Source: Acrocarpospora pleiomorpha (GTDB lineage Bacteria; Actinomycetota; Actinomycetes; Streptosporangiales; Streptosporangiaceae). From it: DNA of 64,000 nt. Shown one piece after another: positions 53,391-61,102 of the stretch. Made by a program: the position numbers and the translations under genes. The DNA lies in the NCBI RefSeq assembly GCF_009687885.1, contig NZ_BLAF01000004.1, forward strand, positions 247,260 to 311,259, written 5' to 3'. The first letter of the stretch is position 1; each line of letters starts with the position of its first letter. A model generated the notes under the pieces. The model did no database searches, was not told where the DNA came from, and saw nothing but the letters and a program-made list of their open reading frames with translations.

Positions 53391-55627
53391 GCGGGCGTCC
53401 CGGGGTGATGGGGTACACCGACCGGATCTCCTACCGGCCGGGCGACGACGTGACCTGCTACGTGAGCACGCCCGCGGCCGAGTGGAGCGCCCGGCTGGTC
53501 CGGCTGCTCGCGCTGTCGATCCCGGGCGCGGGCGTGCGCCGCCGGGTCGTCCCGGTGCCCGGGGTCGCTCCGATCACCCGTCCGGGGGTCGCGCAGGAGA
53601 CGGTCGTGGGCTCGTCCGTACGGGTCGACAGGTTCCCCGCGGCCGGACCCGCCGGGCTGACCGTGGCCGTCGCGGTGATGCCGACCCGGCCGGGCGCGGA
53701 CGCCCAGACGGTGCTCGCGCACTGGGACGGGACGGCGGGGTGGACGCTCGGCCTGACCGCCGACGGGCGGGCGCGGCTCGTGGTGGGCACGGCGGCGGGC
53801 GTGACCGAGCTGGTCGCCGGGTCGCCGCTGGTGTCCGGGTGCTGGTACGAGCTGCGCGCCTCGATCGGCGGAGCCGCGGGGGCGGCGGTCGAGCTGGAGG
53901 TCGCCGCGTGCGGCACGTTCGAGGCCGACCGGGTGGTGCTGCCCCGCACCGCTCCGGCCCGGGCGGAGACCCGGCTGGCCGGGGAACCGCTGGCCCCCGA
54001 GGGCGTTCCGCTGCGCTGGGGGCGGCGGTCGGAAAGCGCCAGCGGAGAGGGGGACGAGCGTTACGACGGGCGGGTCGAGAACCCCGTGGTCGTCGGGCGG
54101 GCGGGGGTGCGCGGTGATCGCGGCGAGCTGGCGGCGCATCCGGACGTGGTCGCCGCCTGGGATCTGGCGGCGGGTATCGGGCCCGGGGGCGTCAGCCGTA
54201 CCGGTCATGTCGCGGACGCCGGGCCGCACGGGCGGCACGGGACGGCGCTGCACCACCCGCAACGCGCGGTGACCGCGTCCCGGTGGACGGGAGACGTCAC
54301 CGACTTCCGGTTCGCCCCCGGGCAGTACGCCGCGATCCACTTCCACCGGGACGACATGACCGACTGCGGCTGGCGGGATCCGGCCGTGCTCCGGCTGCCG
54401 TCCGACCTGCCGAGCGGCGTGTACGCGCTGGAGCTCACCGACAACGACGGCGCCGCCGACACGGTGCCGGTGTTCGTCCGCCCGGCCGAGGGCGCCCGCC
54501 CGGCGCCGGTGCTGCTCGTCCTGCCGACCAACAGCTACCTCGCCTACGGCAACGACCACGTCGGGGTGGACAGCCCGCGCACCCAGGTGTGGACCCAGCA
54601 GGTCCCGGCCCTCGACGACTTCGAGCTGTTCCGGGACGCCCACCGCGAGCTCGGCTACTCCCTGTACGAGGCGCACGCCGACGGCACCGGCGTCTGCTAC
54701 TCCAGCTGGCGGCGCCCGCTGCTCACAATGCGCGAACGCGCCTACGACCACAACGCGCCGGTCTGGCAGTTCACCGGGGACATGCAGCTGGTCGACTGGC
54801 TCGACCGCTCGGGCGTCGAGTTCGACGTCGCCACCGATCGCGACCTGCACCGCGAGGGCGCCGGCCTGCTGTCCGGGTACGCCGTCGTCCTCACCGGGAC
54901 GCATCCCGAATACCCGACCCTGGAGATGCTGGCCGCCTACGAGGAGTACGCGGCCACCGGCGGGCGGCTCTGCTACCTCGGCGGCAACGGCATGTACTGG
55001 GTGACCGGGGCCGATCCGCAGGACGAGCAGGTGATCGAGGTCCGGCGGTGGGGCGGCACCCAGGCCTGGCAGGCAGAGCCCGGCGAGTACCACCTGGGGT
55101 TCACCGGCCAGCAGGGCGGCATCTGGCGGTTCCGCGGCCGGGCGCCGCAGAAGACCTTCGGGGTCGGGTTCGTCGCGGCGGGCAATCCGGGCTCGGGGGC
55201 GCCGTACCGCCGGGTCGCCCGGGACCCCGCCACCGACTGGGTGTTCGACGGCGTCCGCGCCCGGGATTTCGGCGCCGACGGCGTGTCGGGCGGCGCGGCC
55301 GGACTGGAGATCGACTCGGCCGCCCCGCCGCTGGGCACGGCGGACGAGGCCATCGTGCTCGCGACCTCGGTCGGGCACGACGACGACATGCTGGAGGCCC
55401 GGGAGAACTTCAACATGACCAGCCGGGTGCTGGGCGGCGGGCGGAACCCGCGGGTCCACGCGGACCTGGTGCTCGTTCCCCGGGCCGGTGGGGGAGCGGT
55501 CTTCTCGGTCGGGTCCATCGCGTTCGCGGGGGCGCTGCGCGAGCTCGACGGGGATGTCAGCCGGCTGCTCGGCAACGTCGTCCGCAGGTTCGCCTCGGGG
55601 GCGCCGGTGCTCGACGAGCCCGGGTGA
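53387..55627 (+). CDS. dmfA2: N,N-dimethylformamidase-type large (catalytic) subunit
   Basis: A 746-residue protein, close to the about 760 residues of known DMFase large subunits. An N-terminal beta-rich lectin-like part is followed by a catalytic domain with NSYLAYGND (Tyr384/Tyr387), GYSLYEAHADG (Tyr424/Tyr427) and THPEYPT (His506, Glu508). Characterised DMFases bind mononuclear iron through two Tyr and one Glu with a nearby His; these residues and their spacing fit. Reaction in the family: hydrolysis of N-substituted formamides to formate and an amine. The true substrate may be larger than DMF. GTG start overlaps the small subunit. Confidence 0.85.
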   Translation: MSGRPGVMGYTDRISYRPGDDVTCYVSTPAAEWSARLVRLLALSIPGAGVRRRVVPVPGVAPITRPGVAQETVVGSSVRVDRFPAAGPAGLTVAVAVMPTRPGADAQTVLAHWDGTAGWTLGLTADGRARLVVGTAAGVTELVAGSPLVSGCWYELRASIGGAAGAAVELEVAACGTFEADRVVLPRTAPARAETRLAGEPLAPEGVPLRWGRRSESASGEGDERYDGRVENPVVVGRAGVRGDRGELAAHPDVVAAWDLAAGIGPGGVSRTGHVADAGPHGRHGTALHHPQRAVTASRWTGDVTDFRFAPGQYAAIHFHRDDMTDCGWRDPAVLRLPSDLPSGVYALELTDNDGAADTVPVFVRPAEGARPAPVLLVLPTNSYLAYGNDHVGVDSPRTQVWTQQVPALDDFELFRDAHRELGYSLYEAHADGTGVCYSSWRRPLLTMRERAYDHNAPVWQFTGDMQLVDWLDRSGVEFDVATDRDLHREGAGLLSGYAVVLTGTHPEYPTLEMLAAYEEYAATGGRLCYLGGNGMYWVTGADPQDEQVIEVRRWGGTQAWQAEPGEYHLGFTGQQGGIWRFRGRAPQKTFGVGFVAAGNPGSGAPYRRVARDPATDWVFDGVRARDFGADGVSGGAAGLEIDSAAPPLGTADEAIVLATSVGHDDDMLEARENFNMTSRVLGGGRNPRVHADLVLVPRAGGGAVFSVGSIAFAGALRELDGDVSRLLGNVVRRFASGAPVLDEPG

Positions 55628-55680
55628 CCGAAATCCGATACCTGTCCTTAACCTACGGATGCATCCTAGGTGCTTACATT

Positions 55681-55707
55681 GGATCCAAGACACCTCAAAG
55701 TGAATCC
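55681..55707. promoter_or_regulatory. spaced GGATCC operator, site 5 (receptor lipoprotein)
   Basis: GGATCC at 55681-55686 and GAATCC at 55702-55707, 21 bp apart, 56 bp upstream of the receptor ATG. A further palindrome GGATGCATCC at 55657-55666 may be an extra half-site. Confidence 0.65.
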
Positions 55708-55762
55708 ACAGCCCCGAGGTATCTGCGACACCGCAGCGTCCCGACTTGGAGGCTCGAAGCCT

Positions 55763-56884
55763 ATGTCCGCTCCACGGCCGCTCCGTCCCATTCCCCCGCG
55801 TCCCACCCGTCGCCTGTTCTCCGCGGTGGCGCTGTCCCTCACCGCCGCGCTCGCGCTGAGCGCCTGCGGCGGCGACGCCGAACCCACCACGAGCGCCGCC
55901 TCCGGCACGGCCGCCCCGTCCGGCGGGCAGAAGCTGTCCGGAAAGGTCATCTGGGCCGACTTCGGCGGCCCCACCAACAAGGCCCGCCAGACCACCTACT
56001 TCGACGGATTCACCGGCGACACCGGGGTCGAGGTGGTCTCCACCGTCGAGGAGGACGCGCTCGCCGACACCATGCTCAACGGCGGCGCGGGCGACTACGA
56101 CGCCATGCACGTCGGCCTCGACTACGCCTACAAGTACAAGGACAACATCCTCTCCCGGCCCGCCGGCGCCACCCTGGACCAGCAGTTGCCGGAGGACATC
56201 AGGGACAAGGCGTGGGGCACCTTCCTGGTCGGCCACGCCCAGGGCTACCTGACCAGCACCTTCCCCAACGGCGGCCCGCAGACCTGGGCCGACTTCTGGG
56301 ACGTCAAGAAGTTCCCGGGCAAGCGGGCCTGGCCCGGCACCCCCGGCAGCTACGACAGCACCTGCGAGGTCGCACTGCTCGCCGACGGCGTCGCCCCCGA
56401 CCAGCTCTACCCGCTCGACCTCGACCGCTGCACCAAGAAGCTGAACGAGCTGCGCCCGAACATGGTCTTCTACAACGCCTACCCGGAGATCCAGCAGCTG
56501 ATCGCCTCCGGGACCGCCGCGGTCGCCCTCGGCCCGAGCGGCCAGTACGCCGCGCTCCGCAACGGCGGCCAGGACATCACCGTCTCCTGGAACCAGGCGG
56601 TCGTCGCGCCGAACGTGATGGTCACCCCCGCCAAGGCGCCGAACCCGGACAACATCTTGGCGCTCGCGGAGTGGATGAGCGACCCGCAGCGGCAGGCCGA
56701 GTTCGCGAAGCTGACCGGCTACGGCCCCGGCAACCCGGACGCGTTCCAGCACATGACCAAGGAGACCCTTGCCAACATCGTCACCGCGCCAGAACACGAC
56801 AAGATCGTCTGGCAGAACTCCCTGGCGCGTGCGGAGCAGCGTGACGCCCTCCTCGCCTGGTACACGGGCTGGCTTGCCCAGTAG
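55763..56884 (+). CDS. polyamine-type ABC receptor lipoprotein (PotD-like)
   Basis: A 373-residue family-1 solute-binding protein. The signal peptide ends with lipobox LSAC, the lipidated Cys being residue 35. The mature part begins with VIWADFGGPTNKA and resembles PotD/spermidine-binding proteins. There are no permease or ATPase genes beside it; the matching importer is at 42037-44838 and shares the operator. GGAGG precedes ATG 55763. The ligand is unknown, probably the compound degraded by this block. Confidence 0.88.
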   Translation: MSAPRPLRPIPPRPTRRLFSAVALSLTAALALSACGGDAEPTTSAASGTAAPSGGQKLSGKVIWADFGGPTNKARQTTYFDGFTGDTGVEVVSTVEEDALADTMLNGGAGDYDAMHVGLDYAYKYKDNILSRPAGATLDQQLPEDIRDKAWGTFLVGHAQGYLTSTFPNGGPQTWADFWDVKKFPGKRAWPGTPGSYDSTCEVALLADGVAPDQLYPLDLDRCTKKLNELRPNMVFYNAYPEIQQLIASGTAAVALGPSGQYAALRNGGQDITVSWNQAVVAPNVMVTPAKAPNPDNILALAEWMSDPQRQAEFAKLTGYGPGNPDAFQHMTKETLANIVTAPEHDKIVWQNSLARAEQRDALLAWYTGWLAQ

Positions 56885-58499
56885 CCCGGATCCGGCCGGC
56901 CCGGCGACCGTGGTCGCCGGGCCCATCCGGACCATGGATCCGGCGCGCCCGCTGGCCGAGGCGATGCTCGTGGCCGGCGACCGGATCGCCGCCACGGGCG
57001 ACCTCGCCGACGTGCGCGCCCTGGCGGGCGCGCACGTCCCCGTCCACCAGGCGGCGGGGCCCGTGCTCCCCGGCTTCATCGACTCCCACCTCCACGTGCT
57101 CACCGTCGGACTCGAACGCCGGCGGCTGACCATCTCGGAGGCGGAGTCGGTGGCCGAGGTGGTCGACCGGATCCGGGACTGGCTCGCGGCCAACCCCGGC
57201 CACGACTGGGTCGTGGCCGGGGCCCACTTCCACGAGGAGGACCTCGCCGAGGGCCGGCTGCCCACCGCGGCCGACCTGGACCCTGTCTCCCCGGGGGTCG
57301 CCCTCTACCTGGACCGGCGCACCCACGACGCGATCGTGAACAGCGAGGCGATGCGCCGCGCCGGGATCGGCCGCGCCACCCCCGATCCGCCCGGCGGGCG
57401 CATCGAGCGGACCCCGAACGGCGAGCCGACCGGCGTCCTGATCGAGCGCCCGGCGGCGGACCTGGTCTTCTCGCTGATCCCACCGCCCTCGGCGGAGGAA
57501 CTGGCGGCCGCGCTGGAGGAGGCCCAGCCTCACCTGCACTCGCTGGGCGTCACCGGGGCCAGCGAGCCCGGCCTGTACCCCCACGAGATGGCCGTCTACC
57601 AGGACGCCTGGCGGACGGGCCGGCTCACCCTGCGGACCATGGGCATGCCGCTGGCCGACACCGACATACCACCCGAGCGGTTCCTGCGCGGACTCGGCGG
57701 GCTCGGGGTAAGGACAGGGTTCGGCGACGAGCTGTTCAAGCTGGGACCGCTCAAGGTCTACCTGGACGGCGCCGGCGGCTTCGGCACGGCACTGCTCTCC
57801 CGGCCCTGGCCCGGCACCGACGGATACCACGGCAACCAGACCTGCGGGTCGGAGACCTTCGAGGAACTCGTCCGGTTCTGCGCCCGCGAGGGGTGGTCGA
57901 TGGCGGTTCACGCCGTCGGGGACGAGGCGGTACGGGTCGCCCTGGCGGAGTTCGAGCGGGCCGACGCGCAGTGGCCCATCCGCGACCTGCGGTTCTCGAT
58001 CATGCACTGCTACCTCTGGCCGTCGGCGGAGAGCATGGCGCTGGCCGGGCGGCTCGGCGTGCTGCTCTCCACCCAGCCGGCCATGCAGTGGCGGGTGGCG
58101 GCCGGGATCGCCGCCCGGTTCGGGGCACCGGCCGCCGCCACGGCGCCGCTGCGGGACTGGCTCGACGCCGGGGTGACGGTGGCGGGCGGCTCCGACGGCC
58201 CGGACTTCCCGATGTCACCGCTGTTCGGCATGTGGCAGGCCAGGACCCGGCGGGTCCGCGGCCTCGAAGGACCGCTCGGGCCCGAGCAGGCGATCACCGC
58301 CGAGGAGGCGCTGCGCATGTACACCGTGGACGCCGCCAGGTACTGCTTCGCCGACGGGGAACGCGGGTGGCTCGCCCCGGGCGCGCTCGCCGACTGGGTG
58401 GAGCTCGACGCCGATCCGGTGGAGACCGAGGACGAGAAAGTCGCCGACATCCGGGTGCTCAGGACCGTCGTCGGCGGCCAGACCGTGTACGCCGGATGA
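56874..58499 (+). CDS. YtcJ-like metal-dependent amidohydrolase 2
   Basis: A 541-residue amidohydrolase family 3 protein. Metal motif PGFIDSHLHVLT, then HFHEEDLAEG, AVHAVGDEAVR, IMHCYLWP and GGSDGPDFP near the C-terminus. The TTG at 56874 overlaps the receptor stop by 11 nt; GTG 56910 is an alternative. Paralogue of the enzyme at 48087 but about 95 residues longer (an insertion around residues 70-165). Coupled to the next PTE-like gene. Confidence 0.85.
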   Translation: MPSSPDPAGPATVVAGPIRTMDPARPLAEAMLVAGDRIAATGDLADVRALAGAHVPVHQAAGPVLPGFIDSHLHVLTVGLERRRLTISEAESVAEVVDRIRDWLAANPGHDWVVAGAHFHEEDLAEGRLPTAADLDPVSPGVALYLDRRTHDAIVNSEAMRRAGIGRATPDPPGGRIERTPNGEPTGVLIERPAADLVFSLIPPPSAEELAAALEEAQPHLHSLGVTGASEPGLYPHEMAVYQDAWRTGRLTLRTMGMPLADTDIPPERFLRGLGGLGVRTGFGDELFKLGPLKVYLDGAGGFGTALLSRPWPGTDGYHGNQTCGSETFEELVRFCAREGWSMAVHAVGDEAVRVALAEFERADAQWPIRDLRFSIMHCYLWPSAESMALAGRLGVLLSTQPAMQWRVAAGIAARFGAPAAATAPLRDWLDAGVTVAGGSDGPDFPMSPLFGMWQARTRRVRGLEGPLGPEQAITAEEALRMYTVDAARYCFADGERGWLAPGALADWVELDADPVETEDEKVADIRVLRTVVGGQTVYAG

Positions 58500-58512
58500 G
58501 AGGAGGGACGCC

Positions 58513-59532
58513 ATGCCCATTCACACCGTCCTCGGGCCCATCGACCCCGCCGAGCTGGGGCCGACCTCGATGCACGAGCACCTGCTCAGCGACCTGCGGT
58601 TGTGGAGCAGGCCGAGCGCGGAGCAACCCCCGCCCGGGGTCCCGATCGGCCCGGAACTCCTCGGCTACCTGCGCTGGAACGCCCTGTCCATCCCCGAGAA
58701 CCTGGTGCTGCACGACCCGGACGTCGCGGCGCGGGAGCTCGCGGACGCCCGGGCGGCGGGCGCGAGCGCCGTCGTCGAGCTGACCCTGGAGGGCATGGGG
58801 CGGCGGCTGGCCGAACTGCCGGAAATCTCCCGCCGCAGCGGCGTGCACATCTGCGTGGGCGGCGGGTTCTACGTGGAGCAGACCCACCCCGGCCGGGTCC
58901 GCGCCGCGGACGTGGACGGCGTCACCGAGCTGCTCCTGGACGAGCTGCGGCACGGCATCGGCGGCACCGGCATCCGCCCGGCGCTGCTCGGCGAGATCGG
59001 CACCAGCTGGCCGGTGACCGACGGCGAGTGGAAGGTGCTCCGCGCGGCCGGCCGGGCCGGCGCGGAGACCGGCGCCACCGTCTACGTCCACCTGTCCTTC
59101 CGCGGCAAACCGGCCATCCCGGTGCTGGCGGCGCTGCTCGAGGAGGGCATGGACCCGTCGCGGGTGATCATCGGCCACCTCGACGAGTACTTCGACCCCG
59201 GCTACCACCGGGAGGTCGCGCAGGCCGGGGCGATGCTCGCCTACGACACCTTCGGCTCGGACTTCCTGTACGGCGACCCCGCCCAGCGGAACCCCACCGA
59301 CGCGGAACGCTTCGAAATGGTGGCCTGGCTGCTCTCCGAGGGCTTCGCGGACCGGCTGGTCATCGGGGCCGACGTGTGGGCGCAGGCCAACCTCAAGCAC
59401 AACGGCGGATTCGGCTACGACCACCTGTTCCGGCGGATCGCCCCGGGGATCACCCGGCTGGCGGGCGGGGACACGAAGGTCGTCGAACAGATCCTCATCG
59501 AGAACCCGCGCCGCCTGCTGAACCGGCCATAA
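58513..59532 (+). CDS. phosphotriesterase-family hydrolase/lactonase, intact metal site
   Basis: A 339-residue PTE-like enzyme with a full ligand set: His21 and His23 (MHEHLL), Glu161 (LLGEIG), His193 (VHLSFRG), His222 (IIGHLDE) and Asp287 (VIGADVW). A Glu rather than a carboxylated Lys bridge is common in the lactonase branch. AGGAGG precedes ATG 58513. Follows the YtcJ-like gene by 13 nt. Used here as the reference for judging the degenerate paralogue at 41030-42040. Confidence 0.88.
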   Translation: MPIHTVLGPIDPAELGPTSMHEHLLSDLRLWSRPSAEQPPPGVPIGPELLGYLRWNALSIPENLVLHDPDVAARELADARAAGASAVVELTLEGMGRRLAELPEISRRSGVHICVGGGFYVEQTHPGRVRAADVDGVTELLLDELRHGIGGTGIRPALLGEIGTSWPVTDGEWKVLRAAGRAGAETGATVYVHLSFRGKPAIPVLAALLEEGMDPSRVIIGHLDEYFDPGYHREVAQAGAMLAYDTFGSDFLYGDPAQRNPTDAERFEMVAWLLSEGFADRLVIGADVWAQANLKHNGGFGYDHLFRRIAPGITRLAGGDTKVVEQILIENPRRLLNRP

Positions 59533-59582
59533 CCGCCGTGGCGGACCCGCTGGATACAAGAACACGATCAAGTCGTACTATT

Positions 59583-59609
59583 GGATCCAAAACAATGAGA
59601 TTAGGATCC
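59583..59609. promoter_or_regulatory. spaced GGATCC operator, site 6 (aldehyde dehydrogenase)
   Basis: Two perfect GGATCC (59583-59588 and 59604-59609), starts 21 bp apart, the second ending 26 bp before ATG 59636. The left half is in the palindrome TTGGATCCAA. TAGGAT at 59602-59607 is a possible -10 overlapping the site. Confidence 0.7.
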
Positions 59610-59635
59610 CTTCCGGCATTGGGGGCACGACGTAC

Positions 59636-61102
59636 ATGAGCACGAACGGCAGGTTGGTCCCGCTCCGCGATGAGGAGCCGTTCCTCATCGGCGGGGTGTG
59701 GGTTCCCCCGGGCGGCCGGGACCGGATCGATGTCCTCGATCCCGCGTCCGGCGCCCTGCTCAGCCGGGTCGCCCAGGCGACCGCCGCCGACGTCGACGCC
59801 GCCGTCACCGCGGCGGGCCGGGCGCACGCCGACGCGCGCTGGCGCGGCCTGCCCCCGCTGGAGCGCACCCGCGTGCTGCACCGGGTGGCCGAGCTGATCG
59901 AGGCGGCCGCCGAGGAGCTCGCGGTGCTGGAGACCCGGGACAACGGCAAGCCGATCGAGCGCTCCCGGGCCGACGTCGCGGCGGGCGCGCGGACCTTCCG
60001 GCACTTCGCGGGCGCGCCCGGGCGGCTGACCGGAACGGTGATCCCGATCGACGGCAACGGCGCCCCGCACCACGCGTACACGGTGCTGGAACCGGTCGGG
60101 GTGGCCGCGCTGATCCTGCCGTGGAACTTCCCGATCATGACCGCCTGCTTCAAGCTGGCCCCGGCCCTGGCCGCGGGCTGCGCGGTCGTGGTGAAGCCCG
60201 CCGAGCAGACGCCGCTCACCATGCTCCGCCTCGCCGCGATCTGCGCCGAGGCGGGGCTGCCCGACGGCGTGCTCAACGTGCTCACCGGCGACGGCGAGAC
60301 CGGCGCCGCCCTCGTCGCCCACCCCGGCGTGGCCAAGGTGTCCTTCACCGGGTCGACCGAGGTCGGGCGGCTGGTGATGGCCGCGGCGGCGCCGTCCATC
60401 ACCCGGCTGACCCTGGAACTCGGCGGCAAGAGCCCGAACATCGTGTTCGCCGACGCCGACCTGGACGCGGCGGTGGTCACCGCCATGCGGGCGTCCTTCG
60501 GGCACTCGGGGCAGATGTGCACGGCCGGGAGCCGGTTACTGGTGCAGGAGTCGATCCTCGGCGAGATGCACGAGCGGCTGGCCGCCGCCGTCGCCAAGGT
60601 GCCGGTGGGCGACGGGCTGGCGGGCGGGATCACGGTCGGCCCGCTGGTGTCGGCGGAGCAGCGCGAACGGGTGCTGTCCTACATCGAGGCGGGGGTCGCC
60701 GAGGGCGCCACCCTGGCCTACGGGGGCGGCGTGCCCGACCGGCCCGGGTTCTTCGTGGAGCCCACCCTCTTCACCGGGGTGCGCAACGACATGCGGATCG
60801 CCCGGGAGGAGATCTTCGGCCCGGTGGTCGGGGTCATCCCGTTCGCCGACGAGGCCGACGCGGTCGCCATCGCCAACGACTCCGACTACGGCCTGGCCGC
60901 CGGGGTCTGGACCCGCGACGTCGCGCGGGCGCACCGGATGGCCGGGGAACTGCACGTCGGGACGGTGTGGATCAACACCTACAACATCTTCGACCCCGCC
61001 CTGCCGTTCGGCGGGGTGCGCGACTCCGGGCTCGGCCGCGACCTGGGCGACGAGGCCCTGCACGGCTTCTGCGAGCGCAAGAGCGTCGTGGTGGCACTGT
61101 GA
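59636..61102 (+). CDS. NAD(P)-dependent aldehyde dehydrogenase
   Basis: A 488-residue ALDH with Asn164 (PWNFP), Glu261 (LELGGKSPN) and the catalytic Cys295 (GQMCTAGSR). The sequence is closest in style to betaine-aldehyde or amino-aldehyde dehydrogenases, but the substrate is not certain. It would oxidise an aldehyde released by the amine oxidase or amide/lactone steps of the block. Its stop overlaps the next GTG (GTGA), so it is co-translated with the PLP/flavin fusion. Confidence 0.9.
   Translation: MSTNGRLVPLRDEEPFLIGGVWVPPGGRDRIDVLDPASGALLSRVAQATAADVDAAVTAAGRAHADARWRGLPPLERTRVLHRVAELIEAAAEELAVLETRDNGKPIERSRADVAAGARTFRHFAGAPGRLTGTVIPIDGNGAPHHAYTVLEPVGVAALILPWNFPIMTACFKLAPALAAGCAVVVKPAEQTPLTMLRLAAICAEAGLPDGVLNVLTGDGETGAALVAHPGVAKVSFTGSTEVGRLVMAAAAPSITRLTLELGGKSPNIVFADADLDAAVVTAMRASFGHSGQMCTAGSRLLVQESILGEMHERLAAAVAKVPVGDGLAGGITVGPLVSAEQRERVLSYIEAGVAEGATLAYGGGVPDRPGFFVEPTLFTGVRNDMRIAREEIFGPVVGVIPFADEADAVAIANDSDYGLAAGVWTRDVARAHRMAGELHVGTVWINTYNIFDPALPFGGVRDSGLGRDLGDEALHGFCERKSVVVAL

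Noticed and set aside
56888-56941. Two GGATCC at 56888 and 56936 near the YtcJ-like gene start
   Set aside because: 48 bp apart, lying at the receptor stop and within the YtcJ-like coding start; they lack the 21-bp geometry of the proposed operators.
53372-57265. Very long antisense open frame (about 1300 codons) opposite the DMFase and receptor genes
   Set aside because: Stop-poor antisense frames are normal in high-GC DNA. It spans several well-supported genes, has low-complexity Arg/Gly/Pro-rich content and shows no domain.
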